Source: Podaxis mareebaensis | Lineage: Eukaryota; Basidiomycota; Agaricomycetes; Agaricales; Agaricaceae | Length of the DNA: 64,000 nt | Direction of reading: 5' to 3' | Assembly: GCA_018524725.1 (NCBI GenBank) | Contig: JAEUWP010000176.1 | Location: forward strand, 29,575 to 93,574 | Shown: positions 23,541 through 34,813 of the stretch, one piece after another | How positions within the stretch are numbered: position 1 is the stretch's first letter | How the letters are laid out: every line of letters starts with the position of its first letter | Position numbers and translations under genes: made by a program | Notes under the pieces: generated by a model | Database searches by the model: none | What the model saw: only the letters and a program-made list of their open reading frames with translations | What the model was told of the DNA's origin: nothing

Positions 23541-25630
23541 TATGTCCGCAGATGATGGTGAAGACGAGGGTGGGCGTGGAAAGTGGCAGGGAGAGAGGAG
23601 GAGCAAGGTAGTGAGGGGCAACAGCACTGGTCAGTCAGCGAGGAAGAGGGCAAGAGTTGATAGGGTTGGGGTACTGGAGTATTTAACTGAGAATGAAGAG
23701 GAGAGTCGTGTGCTGGGCGGCTTCTTTCTCGTATCTTGGACCTTCGAAGCAAGTGCCAGAAGTCGAATCCACCTGATCTCACGACTACTATGTATTAAGT
23801 CATCATCACACTGGCCCACTCGCGATAATCCCTGCCACTTGCCTGTCGGATCCTGACACACGACTTCTTTCCGGAGCAATTCTTCCGTATAATCTTCGTT
23901 ACGCTGCGACAAAGTAACCTGTTGTGGGGTCTGGGTGTGCTAATCCAGCCATGAGGAGTGGAAATGGAAGGCGCCGAGCTGTTGATGGCGGTGGGTTGCC
24001 GGTCCCATGACCAAATCATCTCCTTTCCCACTCTACTCCAAAGTAATTCCCCCTTGTTGTTTGCCGACTGTCATATACATACTCAACACCTCCCGTGCGT
24101 GTCTTACGATCAAATTGATCTCCCACACGACCATCGGCATGCCGCCTATCCTCAGAAGGTAGACCTTTTCAAAGATTCTGGTTACTGATGACACACATTC
24201 CCACACCTCCCATGTGTTTAACGTTTAACTTTCATCCCGCCACAGATATACAACAACCTTTGAGCCACCCCGACGCTAATCTAAGACATAATTCTGGTAG
24301 TTGAATCTTGCTTTGGCGAGTAGTCTGCAGAAGTCATCTCTGTGGACGCGTATAGCGTGTTTTCTGGCCTGACAGGATTAACATACATGGCTTCTCGGTA
24401 GTCGACGATTCGAAATTCATTCCTGACAGAAGCTGTTGCTTCTATTCGTGTCACATCATTCTCTGGTATAAATTATGAGGTGCAGTAATAACCACTATCT
24501 TCCCAAGTCCGAAGTCCGATGCATCGGCCGTGCCCAATCAACGTCTGAAGGAATGCCCAACGACATACCAAAATATAACAACGAAAAGCCGACAGGCCGA
24601 CTTTAGAGCCTTCACCGGCCTTGACTAATGGAAGCATCAGCAAATCCTGGTTCTCAAAGCCATGACGACTGGATCAAATAGACTGGAAGTTTAGGATGAG
24701 TTTGGGTCATTTTCACATACCTGCGTTGATTACCTTCATCGAAGAGCAAAGGCCGCTTGGTGCCTGGTTCCGGCTAAGATAGCTCCTAAGCAGTCTACTG
24801 GCAAAATTTTGGCTCCTCCGAAGCATGCATCCTAAGAAAGTCACCTTCAGACGCTAGCAATACCGGCTAGTTAGGTCTTTGTTCAATGCTTAGAGCCTAA
24901 CTCGTAGCTTACCGTTGCTACCTGGCTTTTGTTCAATGTTTGTGCCAGATTGACACTCCCAAAACGGCTGGGTTGAGACCCTTAGCAAATCTGCAGAAGT
25001 ACAACACCAGAAAGGGAGAGCATAGGCAATGTTCTTCGCGCTGCCCCTGAGGCCACTGTTGTCGGCTATGGGGTAGAGTATTCTTGGCACTCCCGAGAAC
25101 CTTGGCGCACCTTCCATTCTTGGCACTGATGCGAACCAATCATACTCACCAGTTTTTGCAACCATCGAGCATGTCGTATGACTGCACTGCACCAGAGAAT
25201 CGAGCACTTCCATCAAAGCCGATGCCCATGCGAAATTGTAGGACACTCTGTCTAGGCGGATCACGAATATTTTGAGGTGGCGCAGAAAGTTGAGAAGAAT
25301 GTCGGTCAGTGTAAGTAATGTGTCTAAGTCCATCGCTGAAACTTCCTCCAGGGGTTGGCCGTGGAAGGCCTATCCTAGCACTCATTAGCAGAAAGACGCC
25401 ATACCTGAAGAAAAGGAGGAAGCACAATAACGAAGTTATCGAGGGTCGATTCACAAAATGTTCATGTCACAATATTCTAAAGCTTCGCTGCTGATCAATG
25501 GGCTTCTGAATCAAATTCAGCGCTTAGTCGCGTTCCAAACTCTCCATAAATACAATCTAACAAACGCTCCAAGTCAACATCATACAAGTACAAGAAATGA
25601 AACAAGAAACAGAAACGGTCCTCTTGGATC
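23541..25630. other. Intergenic, no gene recognised
   Basis: About 2.1 kb between the carrier start and the lectin stop. Minus-strand frames at 24890-25333 and 25146-25454 are open but lack family features and good start contexts. Nothing can be named here. Confidence 0.55.
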
Positions 25631-26244
25631 TCAGAAATTCCTCCAGATCTGGTTCGTGTTTCCATCCGTGCATTGCCAGACTTGGACAATATTCGTGTTT
25701 GTGAGGTCGCCATTTGTCAAGTCAAGGCAAAGGCCTAGAACCATAATCAACGAATCCATCTGTGGGTACCATCTCGTACATCTAGCGCACCTTTACCGAA
25801 GAGGGCAATACGAGCATCCGTAGTCAAGAACCACTGCTGCGCTGGGAGGTTGTCGAAGCATTGCCAGATCTTCATAGGTGTTCCATTTGTTGGGTCTAAG
25901 TGAAATCACGATAAATGTCGCATCCCCTTTCGTACGATAGATGACGTACTTGTGCCTGCATCAAGGCAGAAAGTCGAGTTCGCAAGGCGGACTGCAGTGA
26001 GGCCGAGGTTTAACTCCCACTGTTGTGCAGGTGTACCATTGCAGTCGAAGCTAATAATTGAACATCAGCCCATGAATTTGCACGAGAGTTGAAAGGGTTT
26101 CATGTACATCTGGACAGCGGTTCCGTTTGCACGAACGTCTCCTCGCACCTCCAGGCACTTGTTGCTAGCCGTGTTGGGGTGCAGTACAGTCTGAGAAGCA
26201 GCTGCAGAGACGAGAGCGAGAATTGAGAGACACGAGAATTTCAT
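25631..26244 (-). CDS. Small secreted ricin-B (beta-trefoil) lectin
   Basis: ATG at 26244 begins a signal peptide (MKFSCLSILALVSAAASQ). The mature part starts TVLHPNTASNKCLEVRG. Three introns must be removed; the exons then read VQIFDCNGTPAQQWELN, NSTFCLDAG, NPTNGTPMKIWQCFDNL with PAQQWFLT, and CLDLTNGDLTNTNIVQVW with NQIWRNF, ending at TGA 25631. The three QxW-type repeats (QQWELN, QQWFLT, QIWRNF) with CLD/CLE turns are the beta-trefoil ricin-B pattern. The protein is about 145 residues, close to a single carbohydrate-binding trefoil with no attached enzyme domain. Sugar specificity is unknown. Such lectins in mushrooms are often defensive or bind cell walls; that is inference here. Confidence 0.8.
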
Positions 26245-27420
26245 TGTCAAATAGAGCGCAGAGGCGAATACCACGATTTCGAGGAGAACAGAGTATTGAA
26301 GGCACTGGTCTCCGGCCTTGCAATCCAACGCCTATTTGTACCCCAGGACTCAGCGTTCCACAGGACACATGACCTCAGGCTGGGCTCTTTCGGTAGCGAT
26401 TATGCGGCCGAGGGCTAAAACATGACCATCAGAGAAGCAAAAGGCTTCCATTAGCACAAGGCGTTTGGAAGGAATTCGTCGGTCGACCCGCTCGACTAAC
26501 GCGTTTTCTCTCACGCCGCTGAAAATTTGCTGCCCAATGACGAGAATATCCTGTCATAAGCTGACCCTGGTACGACAAAAATGACAAGTTCAGATGAACA
26601 TATGATTGCGACTCGGATGTGATTTACATCAGTCGATGAAGGAACCACCAATCATCCTTTGTGCCTTGACGGACATCATACCTGGCTATGCCGATTGTCA
26701 GCTTTTGACAGAGATTGCGGACTTCACGGCTACAATGCATCTCGAGAATACTGAGCCATAATTGTGCATTCCCTCCTGGTCAAAAATAGCTCGCAAGTCT
26801 AGTCCAGTTCTGGCTTTGCCCTACGCCGTTCTCGGCGGAAGACCAACTTCAACTCACTCCTGGTTCTTGTTCCTGCCTATAGTTAGTTCAGCTGGACAGA
26901 GGTCTGGGCTCGAGCACAAACCATTATGATTAAAGCTGAAGGAATAGTGGTTGGATATTGGTTTCTAAAGGTTCAATGAAAACAAACGTCAGGAAACCAG
27001 CATCTGAACAGGTGGATACACGAAGACAACATCTGACATCCAAACATTTGACCGCCCTAAACATAATGGTTCGTGGTCGCCGTGGTAGTCTGGAATTGTC
27101 TTAAGCGCTAAAAGTAGCTGCTGCATAATGTAGGCCGTGCGGCCTCACTAAAGCTCAACGAATTTAGGATTTCGATTCAATATGACGTTCATCGCATCGG
27201 TCTCAGAACCTCTTTACACAAGACCCGCCGTATGGCCGGGCTTCGGCTTTTCTTTTTAACAGGATCTGAGACTAGCGATGTGCGTTCCAGGTCGTTCTCG
27301 AGGGAACAGGCTACGAAAGAAAGCCAGGCAGAACTCCGCCCAGAAAATCGCATCGCAACTAAATGGCGATGGCATGATCTATTATGTTTGCCCAGGGTAT
27401 GCGTGCAAGAGTATATGATC
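26245..27420. other. Intergenic, no gene recognised
   Basis: Normal CpG content, no recognisable coding region. From about 27420 the sequence becomes similar to 42395-42492, the 3' flank of DUF6533 copy 2, so that duplication starts there. Confidence 0.55.
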
Positions 27421-28270
27421 TGCCAAAGAATATTGACTATATGATATACAGTAACGAAGGTAACCTAATGAATCGCTCACTAGTGAGGAAGCAGTCACAA
27501 CAGGTCCTTATTAAGATGAAGATATTCGAGAAATTCAGACTGCGTGTTCGCAGTGTGTGCTCGATCGGGATGGCTCGGATGTGGAAGCTGCAGGTGGAAA
27601 TCTGACCTCAATGACTTGTTCTGCGGTGTCGCATATGCGTGGTGCCGTGTCTTGCATCTGAGATAGTGTGCCAGATGTGTTTTGGACCTGGAGCCATGTA
27701 ACAGAGTGCGTTATGTCTAGTGACCTCGACGTAAAGTTGTGGGTGGGAGGGAGGGTGGCAAAGATGACATTGGATATCAGGGTCTGGGTTTGGATCTGTA
27801 AGTTGTATGTCTTGACATGACAAAACACTTGGCAAGCCATGGAAGCTGTGAGAGGTACAGATGCATAGCCCAATATGAGCTTGTAGATTGGAGGAGTGGA
27901 TGGGACAGCATTCAGGATGGCAAGTGGAAGATTTAGACAGATGGTTAGACTACAAGAGGAAATCAGAGATAGAAGGAAGACCAATGAGAGGGCACCTACA
28001 GATAATATTGCTGTCCTCCTTGGAGGATGGCCCATGAAAGCCAAGAAAGTGCTCACCCTGATACAAGGGTAGCCCAGGTAATTCCAACATCGAGGCTACT
28101 GTAGGAAGATGCAATTCACCAGGAAGACAAGGGTATCAAAGGAGAGTACCATGAAGGCTGCAGCAACTAGGTAATCATCTACATGAGTGTAAGTGCAATA
28201 TCCAGTGCTCAGTATATGTGCTGATATTGACACAAACAGGGCAGTGGACATGATAACACTGTAGGCAAGT
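27421..28270 (-). pseudogene. DUF6533 fossil A, 3' part
   Basis: The minus strand of 27535-28270 matches the second half of DUF6533 copy 2 (42492 to about 43240), and 27421-27534 matches its 3' flank. Recognisable pieces: TGYCTYTHVDDYLVAAAFMV for TGYCVYSHVDRYLAAAGFMI, the splice junction before TICLNLPLAIL, and PSTPPIYKLILGYASVPLTA. Most replacements are those made by C-to-T change at CpG; MACRVFR of the live gene reads MACQVFC here, with CGA/CGG to CAA/CAG and CGT/CGC to TGT/TGC. The homology stops abruptly after GGCAAGT at 28270 and resumes at 35131, so the gene was split by an insertion. Confidence 0.8.
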
Positions 28271-28536
28271 GATGAGGAAAACCCTGTGCCCAAGTCCTAG
28301 ACTTGATAGTGCATTATCCTCATGTTTATGCTCTGCTATGCATGAGCTATACAATTTTTGGAACACCCTATACCTTCGTGGTATATTCACTAGAATTGTT
28401 TCATCTTATGACTCATAGTTAGAGTTCTATTACTCCTTCAGTCATTATCTTTGTAATGTAAACATGCTGTAGAAATGTTTCTTGCTTCTAATGGCTCCTT
28501 TACCTTGGGGTAGAGTCATGTTATTTCTCCAGTCAA

Positions 28537-28796
28537 TGTTATGGTCTCAGTTATATTTAGCACACACTTACTCAGCACACTGTTTCACCTTATGTTTCAG
28601 CCCCTTATCACATCCTGCCTTAGTCATCCACTGACTCATCTCTCTGTTTCATCTATTCTTAGCTACTCCTCTCACAGTATATAAACCCTAGGTAGAGCAC
28701 CTGTATTCCTTATGCTTTACCAACTAGTTCTTTCCCCTTTGCTCATCCTCAAGTCTTTGCCTAGTTGCAACCTGAGTTCATACAAAGGTCATAACA
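28537..28796 (+). repeat. 5' LTR of the gypsy element
   Basis: 260 bp, TGTTATGG..CATAACA. A TATATAAA box is at 28678-28685, followed about 34 bp later by ATGCTTTACCAA (28712-28723), the likely start of the transcript. It differs from the 3' LTR at three bases (28581, 28582, 28713), all within ancestral CpG sites. Confidence 0.95.
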
Positions 28797-28797
28797 T

Positions 28798-28809
28798 TTG
28801 GTAAAGCAT
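28798..28809 (+). other. Primer-binding site, apparently self-priming
   Basis: TTGGTAAAGCAT starts two bases after the 5' LTR and is the exact reverse complement of 28712-28723 in the LTR, about 34 bp downstream of the TATA box. The transcript's own 5' end could therefore fold back and prime, as in Tf1/sushi elements. No match to a tRNA 3' end (TGG followed by a known acceptor stem) was recognised. Confidence 0.65.
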
Positions 28810-28898
28810 CACCAACTCACCTTGCAACAAGGAAGGCCCAGCTAGGGGCATATATCGAGGCGCAACAGCAGTGCTCAATTAGGAGTGAGGCTCAGTGT

Positions 28899-30041
28899 AT
28901 GAGTGGAAGCAATATTTGGAACAGTTGAGAAGGAACACCAGCACTATACAGCCTAGGACAAACCAGAGAGCCATCAGTGGCAGAGTTTTCAGATGTTACA
29001 GAAAGCGAGCACACCAACAATGAAGAGACTACTGAGTCAGAACTCGAAAACCAGCCAGAACCTACAGATGAAGAACAACCAGAGGAATCAGCAAATGAAG
29101 AAGACCCAGAAGAGTCCGCAGATGAAGAGCAACCAGAAGATGAAGAACAACCAGCAGATGAAGAAGACATCAACATTGAAATGGCCAAAGAAGCAGCAGC
29201 AACTCAGCAGACAGGAGGGAAATCATTGGTCCCAGATCCAGGATTTTTTGACAGAAATAGAAGCCAGTTCAATGACTGGTGGAGGTTGATGACATTTTTC
29301 TTGAAGTTCAACAAGATTGATGATGCTGACAGAAGGGCAGTAGCAGTACTCTCTCGGATGAGAGGAGGAACTGCAGGACAATTTGCAAGCATGAAGCTTG
29401 ACCAAATGGAGAACAGTGATGACACACTCATGTGGGACACATTCTGAAAGGAAATAGAAGCGACATTCAGGAATGAAGGACAACAGAGCGATGCAGAATG
29501 GAGGATCGAAACATACAGGCAGAACAACAAATACACAGCAGACTTCCTCATCGAATTTGACATATTAAAGACAAGGTCCAAGACAGATGACAAACATGCC
29601 ATATTCCTGCTCAAGAAGAATACACGCTCCGACATTATCAAGACCATATTAGAATTCCCAATCAAAGCAATGCCCGAATCCTACAAGCAATGGAAGGAGA
29701 CCATCCTGAACATTGGCTTAGGATACAAAGCTGTGGAAACCCACACTAGATGCACAGGAACTAGCATTACATATGGAGGAATGGGTCAACCAATGGAGAT
29801 AGGGAGACAAGTGACGCCCAACAACAAGACACCACCCCAATGCTTCAAATGCAACATCATAGGGCATATCGCCTGAGACTGCAAGAAGCCAGGAGGAAGA
29901 AGGTGCTTCAATTGTGGCAAAGAAGGACACATCTCCAGGAATTGCAGAGCACCCAAGAAGGCATGAATCAGGAACATGGAGGAGGAACAGGAAGGTGAGG
30001 AAGGACCAGAGCAGCAGGGTTTTTCCAAAGGCTCAGAGTGA
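28899..30041 (+). pseudogene. gag of the gypsy element
   Basis: ATG at 28899 (MSGSNIWNS), chosen because the frame runs unbroken, apart from TGA codons, into the capsid region. An acidic, repeated Glu/Pro segment (about 29020-29170, with units such as EEQPEES) precedes a capsid-like stretch (SQFNDWWRLMTFFLKFN, about 29262-29310). Two CCHC zinc knuckles follow (about 29841-29882 and 29904-29940), for RNA binding. In-frame TGA codons stand at 28926, 29445, 29874 (inside the first knuckle, where the family has Arg), 29964 and 30039; no TAA or TAG occurs. The pol frame overlaps from about 30000, in the -1 frame. Confidence 0.88.
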
Positions 30042-30055
30042 GCACGAACTCTTGA

Positions 30056-33000
30056 GCCACTGTATTTAAAGCTTCTTCTAGACAATCATACACGATTCCC
30101 CAAAGAAGAAGTGGAGCACGAGAACTCTTTGTGAAACCAAAGGTTCGAACACCTAGAAACAAGCAATGGAGACTGACAACACTGGTTGACTCTGGATGCA
30201 CACACACTTGCATCACCAAGAAAGCAGTCGAGGAACAAGAGATACTGATAAAGAAGCTAGAGAAACCATTCGAAGTATACAACACTGACGGAACTTGCAA
30301 CAAGGGACAGAACATCATGGAATGCACAGAACTGGAAATGGACATCAATGGACACAAGAAACAATTGGCAGCAGTTGTCTCACACATCAACTCAGCAGAC
30401 ATATTCCTAGGACATGACTGGCTAGCACAACACAACCCCGAGGTTGATTGGAATAATGGACAAATCAGATTCACAAGATGCCCACCAGAATGCAAGATTG
30501 AGCACGAAACTATCAACATACCAAGGCTAAGAAGAAATGGTACACAAGAAGAGAAAATACCGGACAAGACAAAAGAAACTGACCTACCAGAATACATCTG
30601 AGCCTACATGCATCTGTTCAACAAACAGAACTTTGACAAACTACCAGAACACATGGAATGGGACCATGAGATCAACCTTACTGAGGAAAGTCCACGAGAA
30701 CTACCAGCCAAGGTGTACCCCATGACAGTCAAAGAGAAGGACAAACTCCACAAATTCATTGAGGAAAATCTCACATCAGGACGAATCTGACCATCAAAAT
30801 CCCCCTACGCATCACCATGCTTCTTCATCCCAAAGAAAGATGGATCTAAACAACTAGTGCAAGATTATCAGAAGCTCAACAGTGTTACAATCAAGGACAA
30901 GACACCACTACCACTAATCAGAGAAATCATCAACAAACTAAAGGATGCCAAATACTTCAACAAGCTAGACATCATCTGGGGATACAACAATGTGTGCATC
31001 AAGGAAGGAGATGAGTGGAAAGCAGCATTCCTAACAAATGAAGGACTATTTGAACCCACAGTCATGTTTTTTGGTCTATGCAACTCCCCAGGAACATTCC
31101 AGAGAATGATGAACATGGTCTTCCAAGAACTATTACAAGAAGGAGTATTGGTCAACTACATGGATGACTTCATCATCCTGGGCAAAATGGAACAAGAGCT
31201 CGAAGAATGAACAATATGATTCCTGAAGATAGCTGACAAGCACAAACTCTACTTCAAATGGTCCAAATGCATATTCAACATGAAGGAAGTGCCAATATTG
31301 GGAATGGTAGTAGGGGATGGAAAAGTCAAGATGGAAGAAGAGAAGGTGGCAGCAGTTAGAAACTGGCCTACCCCAACCACAGTCAAGGACATCAAGAGCT
31401 TCCTAGGCTTTGCAAACTTCTACTGACGATTCATCAAGGGTTTCAGTGACATTGCAGGACCACTACACAAGCTAAAAGGAGGTCAACCATGGGAATGGGG
31501 AGAAACACAGCAAAAGGCATTCGAAGAACTAAAATGATGCATAACAGAAGAACTGGTATTAGCACTCCCACAAGACAATGGAAAATTCAGAGTGGAAGTC
31601 AATGCATCGAAATATGCCATTGGAGGAGTCCTATCACAAGAGCAAGGAGGAAAATGGCATCCTATCACATTCCTATCCAGAACACTATCACCAGCAGAAC
31701 ACAACTATGAGATATACGACAGAGAACTCCTTGCAATCGTCAAAGCACTAAAGACATGGAGACAATACCTACTTGAAGTGAGAGAACCATTCAAAGTCTG
31801 GACTGATCACAAGAACCTGGAATATTTCCGATCCCCATGACGAGTAAATGCAAGACAAATGCGATGGCACCTGAAACTACAAGAATACGACTTCACACTG
31901 AAACACATACCAGGAAAAATGAATACCAAAGCTGACATCCTATCACGAATCATGCACTTCAATGAAATAGAAGAAGACAAGGAGGTCACAATACTCAAAG
32001 ACACACTATTCCAACAATGAGTCCATCAAGAGGAGACAATCACAGAAGAAGTTATTTTGGGAAGAGGATTGTTCGAAGTAAAAGGAGATGAAGAAATACT
32101 GAAGGATATCAAGGGAGGAAGGAGAGAAGCAACAGTGGATAAATGGCTGAAAGAAGAACCTGAGCGAACATGGGAATGAGAAGGAATCACTTACTGAGAC
32201 AGGAAAATCTATGTGCTGAACCACAAGAACCTATGGAGCGAAATCATGAGGAGATACCATGACCCACCCGATATTGGACACCCAGGATCCCACAGGATGA
32301 TGGAGCTCATCAAGCGCACATACTACTGGCCAGCAATGAAAACCGATGTCAAGACCTATGTACAGGGGTGCGACAGCTGTCAAAGAAACAAAGCAATTCA
32401 GCAGAAGAAGGCAGCCCCACTCCACCCCCTTGAAACACCTGAAGGACCATGGCACGAAATCAGTATTGACATGATCAGACCTCTCCCAGAGTCAAATGGA
32501 GCAGATGCAATCCTAGTCATCATAGACAGGTTCACCAAGATGATCTGATTGGTCGCAACAAACACGAACCTCGACTCCATGGGACTAGCAAAGATATACC
32601 AAGACCACATCTGGAAACTCCATGGAGTTCCATGGAAAATCATCAGTGACAGAGGACTGCAGTTCACATCAGCATTCATGAAGAACCTATGCAAAGCAAC
32701 AGGAACAAAGCAAGGATTATCAACAGCCTATCATCCACAAACAGATGGACAAACAGAACGAGTCAACCAAGAGGTTGAAACCTTCCTACAAGCATACATC
32801 AACTACAACCAAAATGACTGGACAGAGTGGCTGTCCACAGCTGAATTCCAATACAATGACAAGACCTACAGCAGCACAGGAGAAACCCCATTCTTCCTCA
32901 ACTACGGATGACACCCTTGGAAGGGAGACCTCACCATAGAATCACCGACACTGTCCATCATGGAATTCCTCAAGAAACTTACAACATGCTGAGCTCAAGC

Positions 33001-33538
33001 CAGAGAACTATTAGAAAGCAAGAGACAAACCATGACAAAGCACTATAACAAAAGGAGAATGACAAGCAAGGATTACAAAGAAGGGACCCAGGTGTGGCTC
33101 AAAGGAACAAACATAATGACAAATCGACTGACAAAGAAACTCGATCACAAATGCTATGGACCCTTCAAGATACTCAAGAAAGTAGGACCAGGGGCATACC
33201 AATTGGAGCTACCAGAAGGATGGGTCATCCATGATGTATTCAATGAAGCATTACTAACACCTCACCCACTGCCAAAGTTCATGAATCAGCAAGCTGAACC
33301 ACCACCACAACCAGAACTCATTAATGGGGAAGAAGAATACGAGGTAGAAGAAATCCGAGGACATTGCAAGAAAGGCCGAGGAATGCAGTACCTCGTGCAC
33401 TGGAAAGGGTACAGCAATGAGCATGACACATGGATGGCTGAATCAGCACTTGAGAATGCTCAGGAGGTGTTACAGGATTACCTCCAAAGGTTTCCTGGAG
33501 CAAAACCTATAAAGAGGGGGGGTAACCAACAGTCATAG
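30056..33538 (+). pseudogene. pol of the gypsy element (PR-RT-RNaseH-IN-chromodomain)
   Basis: One frame with 14 internal TGA codons (30053 through 32990) and a natural TAG at 33536. Domains in order: aspartic protease with VDSGCTHTCI (about 30185-30215); reverse transcriptase with catalytic YMDD at 31157-31168; RNase H, where the first catalytic Asp is Asn (codon 31601-31603); integrase with an HHCC zinc finger (RYHDPPDIGHPG..CDSCQRNK, about 32250-32390) and the DDE core (ISIDMI, IISDRG, PQTDGQTERVNQEVE); and a chromodomain (EYEVEEIRGH..YLVHWKGYSNEHDTW, about 33335-33500), which in relatives reads methylated histone H3 and steers integration. The frame extends upstream of 30056 through the TGA at 30053 into the gag overlap. 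Confidence 0.93.
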
Positions 33539-33573
33539 CATCACAACACCCCAAGCAAACTCTAAACACAGAC

Positions 33574-34518
33574 ATGGATGCAGACCAAAGCACCCAGACA
33601 TTTGTCCCCACCACCCCTCCTACCAACTCCCTCATCACTGATATCGAACAACAACTCACAAACAACAACCCAACCAAGCGCTTCAAAGAACATATACAGC
33701 TAGCATGAGACATCGTCCACCTCTGATGAGTATACACCGAAGTATGAGAAGCAGTCCAACTATTCACTGAAGCAGTCCAAGCCACCATCCCACAAGTGCA
33801 CAACTCAGCCAAGGGGTCAGGATGAACTACCCAGATGAACCAACACATCCACATCATCCTCCATGATGCCAATGAGTACCTCATATCTGATACAAGTGAC
33901 CAGTTCACAAGCATCCTAGTCATGGTGGCAGAACAGCTCTCCAAGTTGGGCATAACTGATGATGAAGAAAAGGAGAACCTCATATCTTGCCTTGTGGCAC
34001 TCACCCAAGGAAAGGACCCCTTCCCTCATGATCACCCAACTCCATGACCCACCCCACAATGCTATCCCCTGACTGACCTGGAGTCAGATGATGAAGCCCC
34101 CACAGTCAAAGAAGAGGTCATACACCTCATCAAGTTCCTCACCCCCGAATGCATGGGACCTGCCAAAGTCGAGAAATGCGAGCCCCCAGTACCATTCAAG
34201 ACCTTGAAGAAAGACAGTGAGAAAGATGAAGAATACTGGAAGAAGATATTACAAGTCCTCATCAAAGACCACAGCAACACTGGCACCACCTACTGCAGCA
34301 CCATGATCCCCATGTACAGCAGAGGACCCAACCACGCACCATTCTTTATCACCTGGAAGAAGCCCACCAACCAATTCTTCATTGGCCCCAACAAGAAGGA
34401 TGTCACCCATTACATCACTCACTGACTATGGGAACCCCCAACATTCGAAGAAGCCCAGAATTTCCTCGCACGTTTCACCTTTCCAGTATGCTGTACCTTA
34501 CATGGACCTTTACATTAG
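33574..34518 (+). pseudogene. Third open frame of the gypsy element, unknown product
   Basis: Between the pol stop and the polypurine tract lies a 315-codon frame in window frame 1, from ATG 33574 (MDADQSTQTF) to a natural TAG at 34516-34518. It is interrupted by seven TGA codons (33706, 33724, 33727, 33745, 33823, 34045, 34423) and by no TAA or TAG, the same signature as gag and pol, which argues it once coded. It is hydrophilic, rich in Thr, Pro, Asp/Glu and His. No signal peptide or membrane helix was seen, so it is not env-like despite the env position. Segments such as NEYLISDTSDQFTSILVMVA and FFITWKKPTNQFFIGPNKKD could help in recognising relatives. Function unknown. Confidence 0.7.
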
Positions 34519-34540
34519 TTTCATGTGGTCATGACACCTT

Positions 34541-34553
34541 AGGAGGAGGGTGA
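34541..34553 (+). other. Polypurine tract
   Basis: AGGAGGAGGGTGA lies immediately before the 3' LTR, the position of the plus-strand primer in LTR retrotransposons. Confidence 0.8.
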
Positions 34554-34813
34554 TGTTATGGTCTCAGTTATATTTAGCACACACTTACTCAGCACACCAT
34601 TTCACCTTATGTTTCAGCCCCTTATCACATCCTGCCTTAGTCATCCACTGACTCATCTCTCTGTTTCATCTATTCTTAGCTACTCCTCTCACAGTATATA
34701 AACCCTAGGTAGAGCACCTGTATTCCTTACGCTTTACCAACTAGTTCTTTCCCCTTTGCTCATCCTCAAGTCTTTGCCTAGTTGCAACCTGAGTTCATAC
34801 AAAGGTCATAACA
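34554..34813 (+). repeat. 3' LTR of the gypsy element
   Basis: 260 bp, identical to the 5' LTR except at 34598, 34599 and 34730. Where the 5' copy has CTG this copy has CCA (ancestor CCG), and where the 5' copy has ATG this one keeps ACG. Confidence 0.95.

Larger units (their letters stand above)
28537..34813 (+). mobile_element. Ty3/gypsy chromodomain retrotransposon (chromovirus), decayed
   Basis: A complete 6277-bp element. Two 260-bp LTRs begin TGTTATGG and end CATAACA, flanked by a perfect 5-bp target duplication GTCAA (28532-28536 and 34814-34818). Internal order: primer-binding site, gag with acidic region and two CCHC knuckles, pol with protease, reverse transcriptase, RNase H, integrase and C-terminal chromodomain, a third open frame, polypurine tract. 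Domain order (integrase after RNase H) and the chromodomain place it among Ty3-type chromoviruses. Gag is in frame 3 and pol in frame 2 of the window, so a -1 shift is needed. All three frames are broken only by TGA codons (26 counted), so this copy is dead for autonomous movement. Confidence 0.95.

Noticed and set aside
24890..25454. Minus-strand frames as a gene next to the lectin
   Set aside because: No recognisable domain, no convincing start, and no intron signals linking them to the lectin exons.
29204..30597. Long minus-strand frames within gag/pol (29204-29665, 29968-30597)
   Set aside because: Antisense shadows: the plus strand has zinc knuckles and the protease motif, and the antisense frames are open because Ser/Leu/Cys-rich translations avoid stops there.
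28899..34518. UGA as a sense codon (recoding or alternative code) in the gypsy element
   Set aside because: Host genes in the same window end in TGA (three of the Hsp70-like genes, the F-box gene, ORC5's neighbours), and the TGA positions match ancestral CGA in a region where CpG is being lost everywhere. Mutation explains it without recoding.
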